NCBI GenBank assembly: GCA_916700875.1
Contig: CAKAKS010000060.1
Span: 5,454,334-5,518,333, forward strand
Source of the DNA: Sebastes aleutianus
Lineage: Eukaryota; Chordata; Actinopteri; Perciformes; Sebastidae
Direction: 5' to 3'
DNA: 64,000 nt
The notes beneath the pieces were generated by a model that was not told the DNA's origin, did no database searches, and saw only the letters and a list, made by a program, of their open reading frames with translations. Made by a program: the position numbers and the translations under genes. This document shows positions 11,489 to 22,600 of this stretch, one piece after another. Numbering within the stretch: the first letter of the stretch is position 1; each line of letters begins with the position of its first letter.

Positions 11489-13540
11489 AAAATGTGTTTC
11501 TGTGAGTTGGTAACTGTTATTTATGGTAGATTTTACTTTAAAGGGGAACACCATCTAAATTAATAATTACAATATGTTATTTCCATGGTCTAGTAAAGTT
11601 CAATCAATATGTGTGAACATGAGCTCCTCTCTCTCTCTCAAAGCCAGAAACCAGAGAGGTAAGTGTCAAACTTGTGATGTCATAGGGTATAAAGTCTGGA
11701 GCTGCTCCATAGATAATGAATGGGAGGCTGATTTTGTTGAATGTTTGTTTTCTTGTTTACACTCAAATTAACTTTATTCTGTTGTAGTGTTCTCAAGTCT
11801 CACAGCAGTTTGTGAAATAGTCATAAAATTTAATCGATTCGTGTACATGGACACACGTTTCCTCTTCTTTTTTCCGTGACGCAACATATATTTTTGTGCG
11901 TTTTCCTACGAATTTCCAGCAACACATGACGCACGTGTCAGTTTCTGCTCCAGTCTTATAAAAATAAAACTACTTAGTTAGGTTTAGGAATAGATCGACT
12001 TGGTTAGGCTTAGGAAACTAAACTACTTAGGTTTAGGAAAAGATCGAGGTTTGGGTTTAAATAACAACAGAAGTGGCATAACTTAAGTACGGAAGTTACG
12101 TGAGAAAAACTATTTAGATAAGGAAAGATTGTGGTTTTGGTTAAAATAACTCCAGAAGTGCTGTAATTTAAAGCTGAAGTAGGCGAGATTGGAGCAAATA
12201 TCATTTAAAAAAAGTTATTTTTATAAAATGGTCACTATATCGTGACAGTAGTACATGAAACAGGTAAGCTGAAAAAAATCATGTTCCACTGTGTCCTCCG
12301 GTGCTCCTAACGGCATCTGCAAGATTTCACAGACCGGAGGAAAACAACCAGTCAGAGCTGATCTGAGGTCTACTGTCTATCCGCTGTCTCTGAGCAGCTG
12401 TCAATCACTCATGAACTCCGACCAAACGGTCAAACTAGGCAGCGCTGATCACATATGAATCAATATTATGTTACGTTTATGCCTATTTCTCTCCTCAAAT
12501 GTTTTCAGAATCATCTTGTAGTGCACAGTTTAGCTGTACAATGAGAAAGTTTGTGACGTGGCTGCCATTATGAAATCTGTTGAAGGAACGCCAAGTTCTG
12601 GTCACATGACCGGAGCACAGCCAATAGGAACGCTCTCTCTCGGAAATTACCTGTGATTGATCAAAGTCTCCTGTCATGGGCTAGATTTTTTAAAGCCTGA
12701 AAACAGAGCCATGAGGAGGTGTAGAAGTCTAGTTATCTCTCAGAACACTTGAAATACAATATGCTGAAAGGTTATTTTTACCCAATGATGCCAGAAATAT
12801 ACTGCCTACTGCAGGTTTAAGTACAGAAGTTATGAGATAAATAATTCAACTTTTACTTGTGGTTTCACAGGGGACACGGACACCAGTGTCCTGGGTAAAA
12901 AATCTTGTGTTTTTTGACCCACCTATCCACCCCAACCTCCTCCCTATGCTGCGTTAGCTGCTCTTTATACTTCCTGGTTCACAATTACGTGGATTACATA
13001 CAAATTGATTTTGTGCTGACCATCACGAAAAAAAAATTTAAATTCGTTACTATCTCGTGAAATTTGTGTTTTTCTCAGTTCATTGTCTACGGAGTAGTTC
13101 CACACTTTATACTCTGACATCACCAATTTGAGTTTTAGCACTTTAGTTTTTTTATTTGGGAGAGAGTTGTTCATGTCTATTATTATTATCTTTGGACTGT
13201 CTTAGGCCATAGGAATAACATGTATGAATTCTGAAAATGGGCGTAGTTCCCCTTTAACATCATTAATATTTTCACATGCGCCAAAGAGCGCACACAAATC
13301 TGTCCAAACAGAGTAAAAAAAACAATGATCCCATTAACTCGCTATTGTGTATACTGGCACGCTTCTACAGCCCATATGAGTAACATATAGGGATGTTTCT
13401 GAGGCTTTTTTTCCTTATAGAGAGCGTTTGTGCCAGTTGACTGGCTCCTTCCTCCTCCTCCTGCCCTCCTCTGGACTCACACACTGTCTGGAGTTGGAAT
13501 CCAACTGTCGCGTCACATCTGTGAGAGAGCGCACACAGTG
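11489..13540. other. Intergenic, fzd6 to cthrc1
   Basis: A 2-kb spacer. It contains a patch of imperfect direct repeats built on ttaggtttaggaa (about 11960-12060) and a complete MITE (12168-12820). The last 150 bp before 13541 should hold the cthrc1 5' leader and promoter, but I see no unambiguous TATA box. Confidence 0.6.
12168..12820. mobile_element. MITE family A, copy 1
   Basis: A 653-bp element with inverted ends: ttaaagctgaagtaggc on the left and the inverse of gcctactgcaggtttaa on the right. A second copy is at 46638-47254 with the same order of internal blocks (for example catctgcaagatttcacag). No ORF is kept. It resembles the arms of the foldback element at 29616-30449. Confidence 0.85.
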
Positions 13541-16500
13541 ATGATGTCTCCTCTCGTTGCCCGCCTGCTGCTCCTCGTCTGCTTGGCTTTACCTCTTTAT
13601 GGTGTGGAAAAGGTGAGAAATAGAGGATACCGAAAGGATCCTGACGCCGATAAGGTAAGAGAGATGAGAACTGTGGTCATGTGAACTATGATCATTTCCA
13701 AAAGTACATATTTTATGTGCCATTCCAGGAGAGATGTGTGCGTTTTGGGTAGATTTTTATTTACTCACCAAAAATTGGCTCAAATTATATTGTAATAATT
13801 GTAGGCCCACTCAAGTGATTTTATTGTTATTTAGCGCGCTTTGTTGTATTTTAATGCATTTCTATTAACCTTCATGAGGCACTTTGCATGTTAAGTTCCC
13901 CCAAACTCATCCTGGGATTTATTGTGGCATGCACCAGAAGTATCTTTAAACGTGTGATTTCCCCCAAAAGAAAGAAAAAAAAAGTAATATGCTGATTCAT
14001 CCACATGGTCCACATGTATGCTTACAGTGCAAGGAGTGTGGTCACCACTTTGGCAAAAAAAAGCTCTCCAAAATTACCTGATCCCAGCTGTTTTAGCCTA
14101 TAGCTGTGTGGTCAGCTGGTTGACTATTATTCCAGGTCTGGCTGCTCTCCAGCAGACTGAGCAGACAGAAAAGGAAAAAAAAATCCCTAACAGGAAGTTG
14201 TGGTCTGGCTCATACTGTCCACCCGTCTCTGTCTTTGTTATCTATTTGGCTGTCTGGTTTGTGGGAAAATTCTGACTGATATTTTAAGGCTGACGCATGT
14301 GTTATATTATATATCTGATAATATTTATCAAACAAATACCTAAAGCTGGGTTCAAATATTTCATTTCAATTCCCACCAACCCCAATCATAGACCATCTTT
14401 TGTCTAGAATTACATAACCCTCCATCCTCCATGCTGTAGGTGGAGAGTGAAAGGAACAAAGTGGACACACATTTCTCTCCTCAGTTCAATCTCTCGGGAG
14501 TCAAAAGTGCAACTCGTGTTTATTTTGCTGGGACTCTCTGTGGACCCCTCCTCGGGGACTCCTAGAAGTCTGCACACCCCCACTTTAAGAACCACAGAGT
14601 TGCTCTGCATTATCCTCCCAAGTCCTATCCCACAGTTGAGACCACAGCAGGAGGATATAATGAATAGCATCTTATGTTACCATCTGTATCTAGTGCACTG
14701 GAAATGATGCAGAAAAGCCCAACTGCACTAGACACTCTGGAGAAGGAAGATCTGCTTCTTTGACCAACATGGTAATCATAAAAATCCTATTTTGCATCCT
14801 GCGAATCTAAAAGGTCTCAAAGCCGAGCATAATGTCCCTGCTGTGCATGATCCGGGAGAGCTTCAGTCCGTGCTTCGGTGTCGACTAATGCATGAAATAC
14901 TACTGATTCCTCGGCAGCTTTCTTGCGGCAAATGCAGCCTTTATGCTTCAGTTACAGTAATGGTCTGTGTGCTACTAATATTCAGTAGCTGGAGGTGTAA
15001 TTCATGCAGGCAGCCAGCTACAGAAACAGCTAATATTAAAGTCAGCTGTGTAGCAAAGTGGACAGAGGTTCCATTCATTAGTCTGCTTTGAAAAGTCTCC
15101 AAATAAATCCAACCCGTTACTAAAAGTCTGAGACGTGTCCTTTCTGAATATCAACCAAACATACTCTGTATTTCCACCTATTAGCCAAGGTGTTTGGAAG
15201 TTTTGTCCCCTTTAATGGAAGACAAATTCCTGGTCCATTACAGCACACTGCATACCAAACCACAATCTATCGGTTTCATCCCAGACTTCCCAGTTTCCCC
15301 ATAAAGATGATGTCAGAGCTCACATCTCCAGGTTGCTCCAATGCAGCCACTTAATGGCTAAAGCAGACGCGACCATCTGTTTCACTGCAGCTGACTTAAG
15401 AATAGTGTAATGCTCTCTACATTTAGGCATTTTCCAGATTCACATCTTGTGAAATAGATTCACCTCAGGGAGTCAAGTCGACATGTTAAAACTGGAGTAA
15501 AAGCTCTTTGTTCTCCTCTCCTGCCTGGGGACTTTGTGTTTTTGTTGCCTTTTGGCCATGTGCCCCTAGAACTTGCTCCACAGCTGCATGCTGAGCAAAA
15601 GGGCAGCAATGACCCAACAAAAGCCTGCAGACCCAAGTCCTTTTTTGCCATCATCACTGTTTGCTTAAGGGCGAGGACGCATTTCTACGTGTCAGTTTAT
15701 GTCTTTAGGAACGAGTGTATGACACTTACCAATCACACAACCGAAATTAAAACCCAACTCCGACTAAAAAAAGCCTTAAGAGCTGACCTGCACACTGTAA
15801 TCTGTTGGTCAAAATGCCTCTTTGAAGAACATATTACGCACAGCTATTTGGATCGTCATTGTGTCTATCTCTGTATGTGGTGGGGCACTTTTTGGCAAGC
15901 TCCCCCCGTCTCCGTGTGTGTGTTGAGTCAGCTTGATGCGGCATCTGTCTAAACATAGCAGGAGATTCAGCTGGACAGTGAATCACGCTGATAGATGCGT
16001 GGCCAAACACCTACTAATTTAGGCTGTCACCAGACCTTCAGTTCTTCATTAACACACGATCTGTCATTCACATGCTTCATGGCCTCATGGTTGCTGGTTC
16101 TATTGCTTTGCCTTGGTTTGGATCACATCTGTTTTTACATTTATTCCAGCCCTGTGGCGGTTAATTTGTTTATCTGACTTGTTAATGAGGTATAATGTGG
16201 CTTCTTGTGTGTGTGATGGTTGGATGAATGGCAGCATTTATGGTGCATGCAGCCCAAACAGGGATTTATCCCCCAGGGAGAAAAAAAAGAAAATCTGAAA
16301 AAGGAAGTTAGAGAACAATAGACTGATGTTGTTGCATGCCTTCTTTTCACTGCCAATCACTACCTCCTCTTTTCCCCTGTTTTTTTCCAGTATGGCAGTT
16401 GCATCCAGGGGCCAGCAGGCACCACTGGCAGAGAGGGTAACCCTGGAACCAACGGCATCCCGGGGACGCCGGGCATCCCTGGCCGCGACGGGGTCAAAGG

Positions 16501-18538
16501 CGAGAAAGGCGAGTGCATCAACGAGATCTTCGAGGAGGCCTGGAGGCCCAACTACAAGCAGTGTGCCTGGAACTCTCTCAATTATGGGATCGACCTGGGT
16601 AAAATAGCTGTAAGTATAATGATACAGCAGATGATGTTTCTGAGGAACGTGGGCGTCCATTTCAGTCATTTTACAAAGTCACAGAAATGTTATACAGCCA
16701 CCACAATGCATAAACGTAACCCCATGCTGTGTTGCAGGACTGTACATTCACCAAGATGCGTTCAGACAGCGCCCTCAGAGTCCTCTTCAGCGGTTCCCTC
16801 AGACTCAAGTGTAAGAACGCGTGCTGCCAGAGGTGGTACTTCACCTTCAATGGAGCAGAGTGCACAGGACCGCTGCCCATAGAGTCCATCATCTACTTAG
16901 ACCAAGGAAGTCCTGAGCTCAACTCAACCATCAACATCCACAGAACGTCCTCAGGTACCACTCAAGTCATGGGCTTCCTTGTGCAATAAACCAACAATAT
17001 TTTTTTTCCAGTGCTGTATAATGTTTTCATTTAAAGCAACAGTTCAACATTTTGGGAAATACAAGAGTTATATGTTTGTTTGTTTTAGATGAGCTTGAGC
17101 TAGAACCAGTAGCTGGTTAGTTTAGCTTAGCATAAAGACTAGAAGCAGGGGGAAACTGCTAGCCTAGCTCTGTCCAAACGGAACAAAATATTCCTAACAG
17201 CACCTCTAATGCTCACAATGTAACGCACTATATCTAGTTTGTTTAGTCCTTTCAAAAACCTACGTGTAAAAACTTCAAGTTGTAGTTTACAGGGGGTTAG
17301 TGCTGGACTATTTCTTAGCCAGGAGCAGTAACTTCCTGAAGTTTTCACTGGTTGCCTTCAGGAAGTTACTGCTCCCAGCTTCTGTTGCCTTTGAAAAAAT
17401 ATTGATTTTATTCCTTTTTGTTGCTTTCAGACAGAGCTAGGCTAGCTGTCCCCTATTTCTAGTCTTCATGCTAAGCTAAGCTAACCGGCTGCTGGCTGTA
17501 GCTGTATATTAAGCCTACCAGTGGGCAACCTCTGGGTCTGAAAAGTGAAGCCAATGCTGAAGTGCCTTAAACCTGCATTTTTTCTAACAGCCAGCAGGGG
17601 GCGACTCCTCTGGTTGCAAAAATAAGTCAGATTGTATAGAAGTCCATGAGAAAATGACCCTACTTCTCACTTTATTTATTACCTCAGTAAACATTGTTAA
17701 CATGAGTTTATGGTCTCAATTGTTAGTTTCAAATCTTCTTCAATACAGCATGATGTTCGTTTAGTAAATTATGGTCCCATTTAGAGTCAAATAGACCATA
17801 AAGCAGGGGATGCTTTAGGGCGTGGCTACCTTGTGATTGACAGGTCACTACCATGGCGTTGTCCGGTCTGGGAATGTTTTCGTCTTAGAACTTTTACCCT
17901 TTCACAGTGCGTTTTCAGTTCATGAAAGTTGATTGTAACAATTTGGTCACCTAAAAATGTCTTATTCAGCGTTCGGTTGTACTTATAGCTCCAACCTCTC
18001 TTGTCACTTCTGGTTGCAAAAAAACAAGATGGCAAAGGCCAAAATGCCAAACTTGCGGCTTCAAAACGGCAGTCCACAAACCAATGGGTAACGTCACGGT
18101 GACCACGTCTACTTCTTATACACAGTCTATAATATTTATTAAACAGATATGACAGTGGCATCGATCTTCTCATCTAATTTTCAGCAAGAGAGCAAATAAT
18201 TATATTTCCCAAAATGTTGAGCTGTTCCTTTAAGTGGTTATTTAACTGATGTGGGTACTGGAAAGTTTTGTCAACTATCTTACTAATAAAAGTTAGTTCA
18301 ACATTACGTAAGAAAACAAAACAATTAACCATTTCCATCTCTGGAGACAGTTTGGGTGTTCCCTGAAATTCATTTTCTTCTTTTTTCCTCTCCAGTTGAA
18401 GGGCTGTGTGAGGGTGTCAAAGCAGGGTTGGTGGACGTGGCCGTGTGGGTGGGGACCTGTTCCGACTACCCCAGAGGTGACGCATCTACAGGGTGGAATT
18501 CAGTATCCAGGATTATCATTGAAGAACTGCCCAAATAA
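13541..18538 (+). CDS. cthrc1: Collagen triple helix repeat-containing protein 1, four exons
   Basis: Exons: 13541-13654, 16391-16609, 16738-16954, 18396-18538 (693 nt, 230 aa). Family members are secreted extracellular glycoproteins that modulate Wnt/planar polarity signalling and matrix deposition. Residues 1 to about 21 are a hydrophobic signal peptide. Exon 2 holds 12 uninterrupted Gly-X-Y triplets (45-80, GPAGTT to GEC), as in human CTHRC1. The C-terminal region is very close to human (for example SGSLRLKC and NACCQRWYFTFNG), with the N-glycosylation sequon NST at 173. It ends in IIIEELPK like the mammalian protein. A second ATG directly follows the first, so the start could be 13544. 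The N-terminal 38 residues diverge, and the exon 1 donor gtaaga was chosen by phase. Fish may carry two cthrc1 paralogs; synteny with fzd6 supports this locus. Confidence 0.95.
13655..16390 (+). other. cthrc1 intron 1
   Basis: A 2.7-kb intron with donor gtaaga and acceptor ttccag. I recognise no TE boundary, RNA gene or other exon in it. The small ORFs lack family similarity and end in unrelated sequence. Confidence 0.6.
17031..18233. mobile_element. Foldback MITE family B with an inserted repeat, in the last cthrc1 intron
   Basis: Outer inverted ends: ttaaagcaacagttcaacat on the left and the inverse of a right end finishing atgttgagctgttccttta. The left half is itself a foldback, centred on a perfect 20-bp-arm hairpin (17322-17341 and 17356-17375). 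A second repeat, shared with 60314-60890, is inserted at about 17517-18110. Fragments related to family B occur near 34995-35200 and 53218-53370. Confidence 0.75.
17517..18110 (+). repeat. Dispersed repeat C, copy 1
   Basis: Shares long collinear blocks with 60314-60890, such as ccagcagggggcgactcctc and the end block around accaatgggtaacgtcac. It carries about 22 extra bases near its left end compared with copy 2. No transposase or reverse-transcriptase reading frame is visible. Confidence 0.85.
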
Positions 18539-18539
18539 A
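18534..18539 (+). promoter_or_regulatory. AATAAA overlapping the cthrc1 stop codon
   Basis: The stop codon TAA (18536-18538) lies inside an AATAAA hexamer. Use of it would give an almost absent 3' UTR. A second AATAAA at 18885-18890 is the more conventional candidate and would give a 3' UTR of about 370 nt. Confidence 0.5.
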
Positions 18540-18884
18540 ATTTAAAAAAAGTTACACGTAAGGGAGGGACCAGTCCTGGTGGTATGACAGTGTGTTATCT
18601 GGCCCTCCAAAACGATCAGGTACGGTCTGCTGAGGCGCCACAGCATCACTGATGGTAACTTGAATGTTTTTTTTAATTGTGTTTAATTACTTCACTAGTT
18701 GACAGGCCTATAAACAAGAATACTGTGTCATTCTGTCTACCAGAATTAACTTTGTACTGTAGCTTTTTCTGCTTATGGGTGCTGCTGTTGGTATACAGTA
18801 AACATTTAACAGACATCGTGACAAGACATTGACAATATTTAAACCATGTACTCATGTGACATGTTTCTATTCAGTATTACTGTT

Positions 18885-18890
18885 AATAAA
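18885..18890 (+). promoter_or_regulatory. Probable cthrc1 poly(A) signal
   Basis: A canonical AATAAA about 350 bp past the stop codon, followed within about 10 bases by a T-rich run, as expected downstream of a cleavage site. Confidence 0.6.
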
Positions 18891-19607
18891 GCCATCTTTT
18901 TTTACTCAAACTTTATGACTACTTGATATGTTTAGGAGCTTTGAAATACCCTGCGCTAAACCCAATGTATGTAGCCACAAAGTAATACATTTAATGTATT
19001 TATATATATATCACACATGACAACGCAGATAAAGCAGTTTGGATTTTATAATAAAATATTATAAAGCAATAGTTACAATATGTCGCCAGGAAGCAAATGT
19101 ATTGGTGTGTTTGGAACAAAAATCATCTCCATTGTTACCGTCCGTTTACAAAAAGAAATAATTTAAAAGAGACAAACTATTATTACACACACATGCGACT
19201 CTGACCCTGAGAAGATTTCCAATTTGCTGTTAACAATCAGCTTTTTCATATTTCAGCATGTATCCCTTTCTGCTGCCAGAAAACATGAAATGTAAACATA
19301 ACTAAATATGATGAAATGTTGATCAACCTCCTCTGATAAAAATGAGAACTTGTCCATCATAAAATGGCAGCAATTTTTTTCCCCCCATAAGTCAAAGTGT
19401 TTATGAAAATCCACAGCTGATTCCTTCGCTCAGTTTGGCAACTTTTTCCATGCATTTTCAGTGCAAATGAATGCTTCTCACGTCGGCGGATTTACACGTA
19501 CGCTGCGCCCGAGAGTTCGGTTTCAGTCTGGGGTACGTTTCTCTCTGGATCTCTGAAAGTGTCAGTGTGAGCTCAGAGTCTTTGCGGCTGTCCACGACTT
19601 TCAAGCC
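18891..19607. other. Convergent spacer between cthrc1 and slc25a32
   Basis: The 3' ends of cthrc1 (+) and slc25a32 (-) face each other. This AT-rich 700 bp should contain the slc25a32 3' UTR. No repeat or RNA gene was recognised, and no AATAAA on the minus strand stands out. Confidence 0.5.
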
Positions 19608-22600
19608 TCATTGACTTTCTCCCAGAAGGTAGCGAGACACATTCTCGTAAACTACGAAGGTGATGCAGCATGCAGGAGTGACGCGAATCACGTTGGGGAT
19701 GATGCCTTTGTAGAAACCAACGGCGCCTTCATTCCTACAAAGAAGGGTAAAAAAATGACCATGACTCAAATTGGACATTACTTAACAGCCAAATTTAGAG
19801 AGTAGTTCGATATCGTACCTCCATGTCCGTGTGATGACATCAATAACTCCATTGTATGTATTGTGCTGGTCTTGCAGGCGAGCTCGCACCACCTGATACG
19901 GGTATGTTGTGGCCACAGCAAATATTTTGGATAATGCCGCCATTGTGATATATTCCCATGCACTCTGTTTACACAGATAAACAGATGGAGAGAGAAGAGA
20001 ACAGAACAGAACAGAGTGGGGGGAAAAACTGATGAGTCACTTATTCAACTGCTAGTTATCCACTGTGGGCTCGGTCTTATTAAACATGAAAGTTTACAAG
20101 CTTTATGCCTGACTTTTATTAAAACACTGAGCATGTTGCCAGACAGTTTGTGGCCCGTGGGGTTAATGACTCACCAGCTTCGCATCTGAAGGCACTTTCT
20201 TGTATTTGTTGTAGTCTCTCTTGAGCTCTTCGTAGGCCATGAACTGCAGCGCTCCGTGAGACGTGCCAAACAGACCGGGAACATAACCCTTTGACAAGTA
20301 CATGCTTGGTAAGTCAGTCTTTCACAACACACAAATATGCCCATAGCATACAATATCTAGAAATGCTCACTATACGGAGTAATTTGGTAGCAATTATCCT
20401 GCCGGGCTAATAGAATCTACATTAAGCTGTTATTAGCATTATTCATGGGTTGTTAGTTCTCTACTACAGCTAATATAGACTGTTGGTGCCCTCTAGTGGT
20501 GATTAATGAACCACTATAAAAACTTAATTTCAGCCCAGTAGGATAAAGGACAACTTTTGCTGTAGTAGTAACCCGATAATTCCTCATAAGCATCTCATGT
20601 ATTGCTACATTACATGAGAGCTACACTGATGTTTCACCTTGTATAGTCCTCGCACTCCCTCGTGGCGGTAGATCTTGACCAGAGCATCTATCATCCCCTT
20701 GTACTGTTTACCGCCCGGGTCAGCGTTGTACTGGAGCACCAGCCGCGTCTTGGTCACCCAGATTGGGTTGGTCAGGGTGAGCGTCAGGATGCCTGGGTGA
20801 GGAGGACGAGTACGCAGCGTTAGAATGAGGCTGACGACATTTAAAAAAATGGAGACTCTCTGAAGTACATTCAGTGGTTAGATAAACACGATTGTTAATA
20901 CACACACTAAGCCAAATGCTTCAAGCTGTTTTACTGCATGTGGCTGCGACTCAAAGTCAACACCCTGCAAGATCAACTGGTTCTCCTCATTAAAAGAGAA
21001 AAAAGAGGGATGGTCTAAGTGAAGTTGATTGTAATGTGGTAGTTGGTGCCCTCCTGTTTTTGCAGACTACAGTGACTAGAGAACGATACATTCAGCGGTG
21101 GTTCAGTGCCAAAACATTCTCTCCATGAGACAAAACTCATTCAATAGCATGCATCCGGTCAAATAAGAATAAAATGATGATTCCGCAGAGGTTTTGGCGT
21201 TCATACCTTTGAAAAATGTCAGCTGTTTGAATCTGGGTTATTATAGTGAAACTAAAACTGAAACTAAAATAATATTGCCTGAGTAAAAATAAATAACAAA
21301 TAAAATAAAAATGAAGTTTAATTCATTTCGGATTTAGTTTTTTTAGCTATAATATATCACTACTGAAAAAAAGAGACAGCAAGAATTTCCATCAACTCTC
21401 GGGACACTGAAACACAGAAACTGAACAGACTTGGCCTTCCAGGAGATGGCGCTATATCACAATTACTTCACTAAAGTAGCTTGAAGATTAAACACTATGG
21501 CCATTCCTACACAAGACTCCAACCATGTATTTTGTATGTATATGTACTGTAACTACATACTTCTGAGACATTATACCAGGCCCCTAACAAAAATAAATAA
21601 AACAGCTGTAACCAAAAATAGAAAAACTAAAAAACATTTCTGTAAAATTGAAACTAAACTAAAACTATTAAACAAACTCTGAAAACTAACTAAAATGAAA
21701 TTAAAATGAAACAAAAACTAATTGAAACCCCCAAACTATTATAACCTTGGTTCCAATGCATCTTTCTATCTGTTGTAACATAGTTATAGTACGGTCACAT
21801 TTATACATCGACATCATGAATCCAATTTGCCTCTTTTCAAAGATACATGCTGGGATAGTTCCCTTTCCTGACTCACATTAGATCTGTAAACACCATCTGA
21901 GCACAATTTGAATGCCAAAGTGAATCAAACATTGTTATTGATCACGTCATAACCACAGTAAAAAACCCTTTTACAAAAAGGTACTTTTTAGGGGTGCCCC
22001 CTCTTAGTCGATTAGGTCTTAGTAGACTAAGATTTCTTCGTTTTTTTAATGCTTTTTTAATGCTGAATGACTTCTTTCCAAGAAACTTATGAGCACTTCT
22101 CTGGTAAACACAAGATTTAAAGTGCTGCTAATAAAAACACTACTGAGTGCCAGCGAAATGTTTCATTGTTTGTTTTCATGCAGTTTAAAGCAGCTAAAAA
22201 ATATTGTCTCTCTCTCTCTCTTGGCATCACTTGGTTTTTCTATTTCATTTCTCTACTCAGCCCTTAACTCCATTTATTTGGCCAGCAGGAATCAGATCCA
22301 TGTGACCCTGTGAGACTAGAATGAACAGCAGGTTCTGTACTAATTTGTGTCTGCCTCCTGTCTGTTAAGGCCAGATCAGAGCAGTATTATCTGGCTGGTG
22401 TTGTTGACTGTGTGCTGATTATGTGAGTGTGACAGCAGTGACAGCAGTGTCCAGATACATGTAGGACGAACCTGCTTCGGCTGCAGACACCAGGTGCTCC
22501 GTGGCACTCAGTTCAGTTTGACGGCCCTCCTTCGTGTACCCTTTGATCGCATTGTATCTGTAAGGGGAAATAAGACATGTATCATTTACAGATCATTTTA

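Noticed and set aside
19819..19964. Suspected one-base insertion in slc25a32 exon 6
   Set aside because: On recounting the bases across the line break at 19920/19921 the frame is intact and encodes KIFAVATTYPYQVVR.
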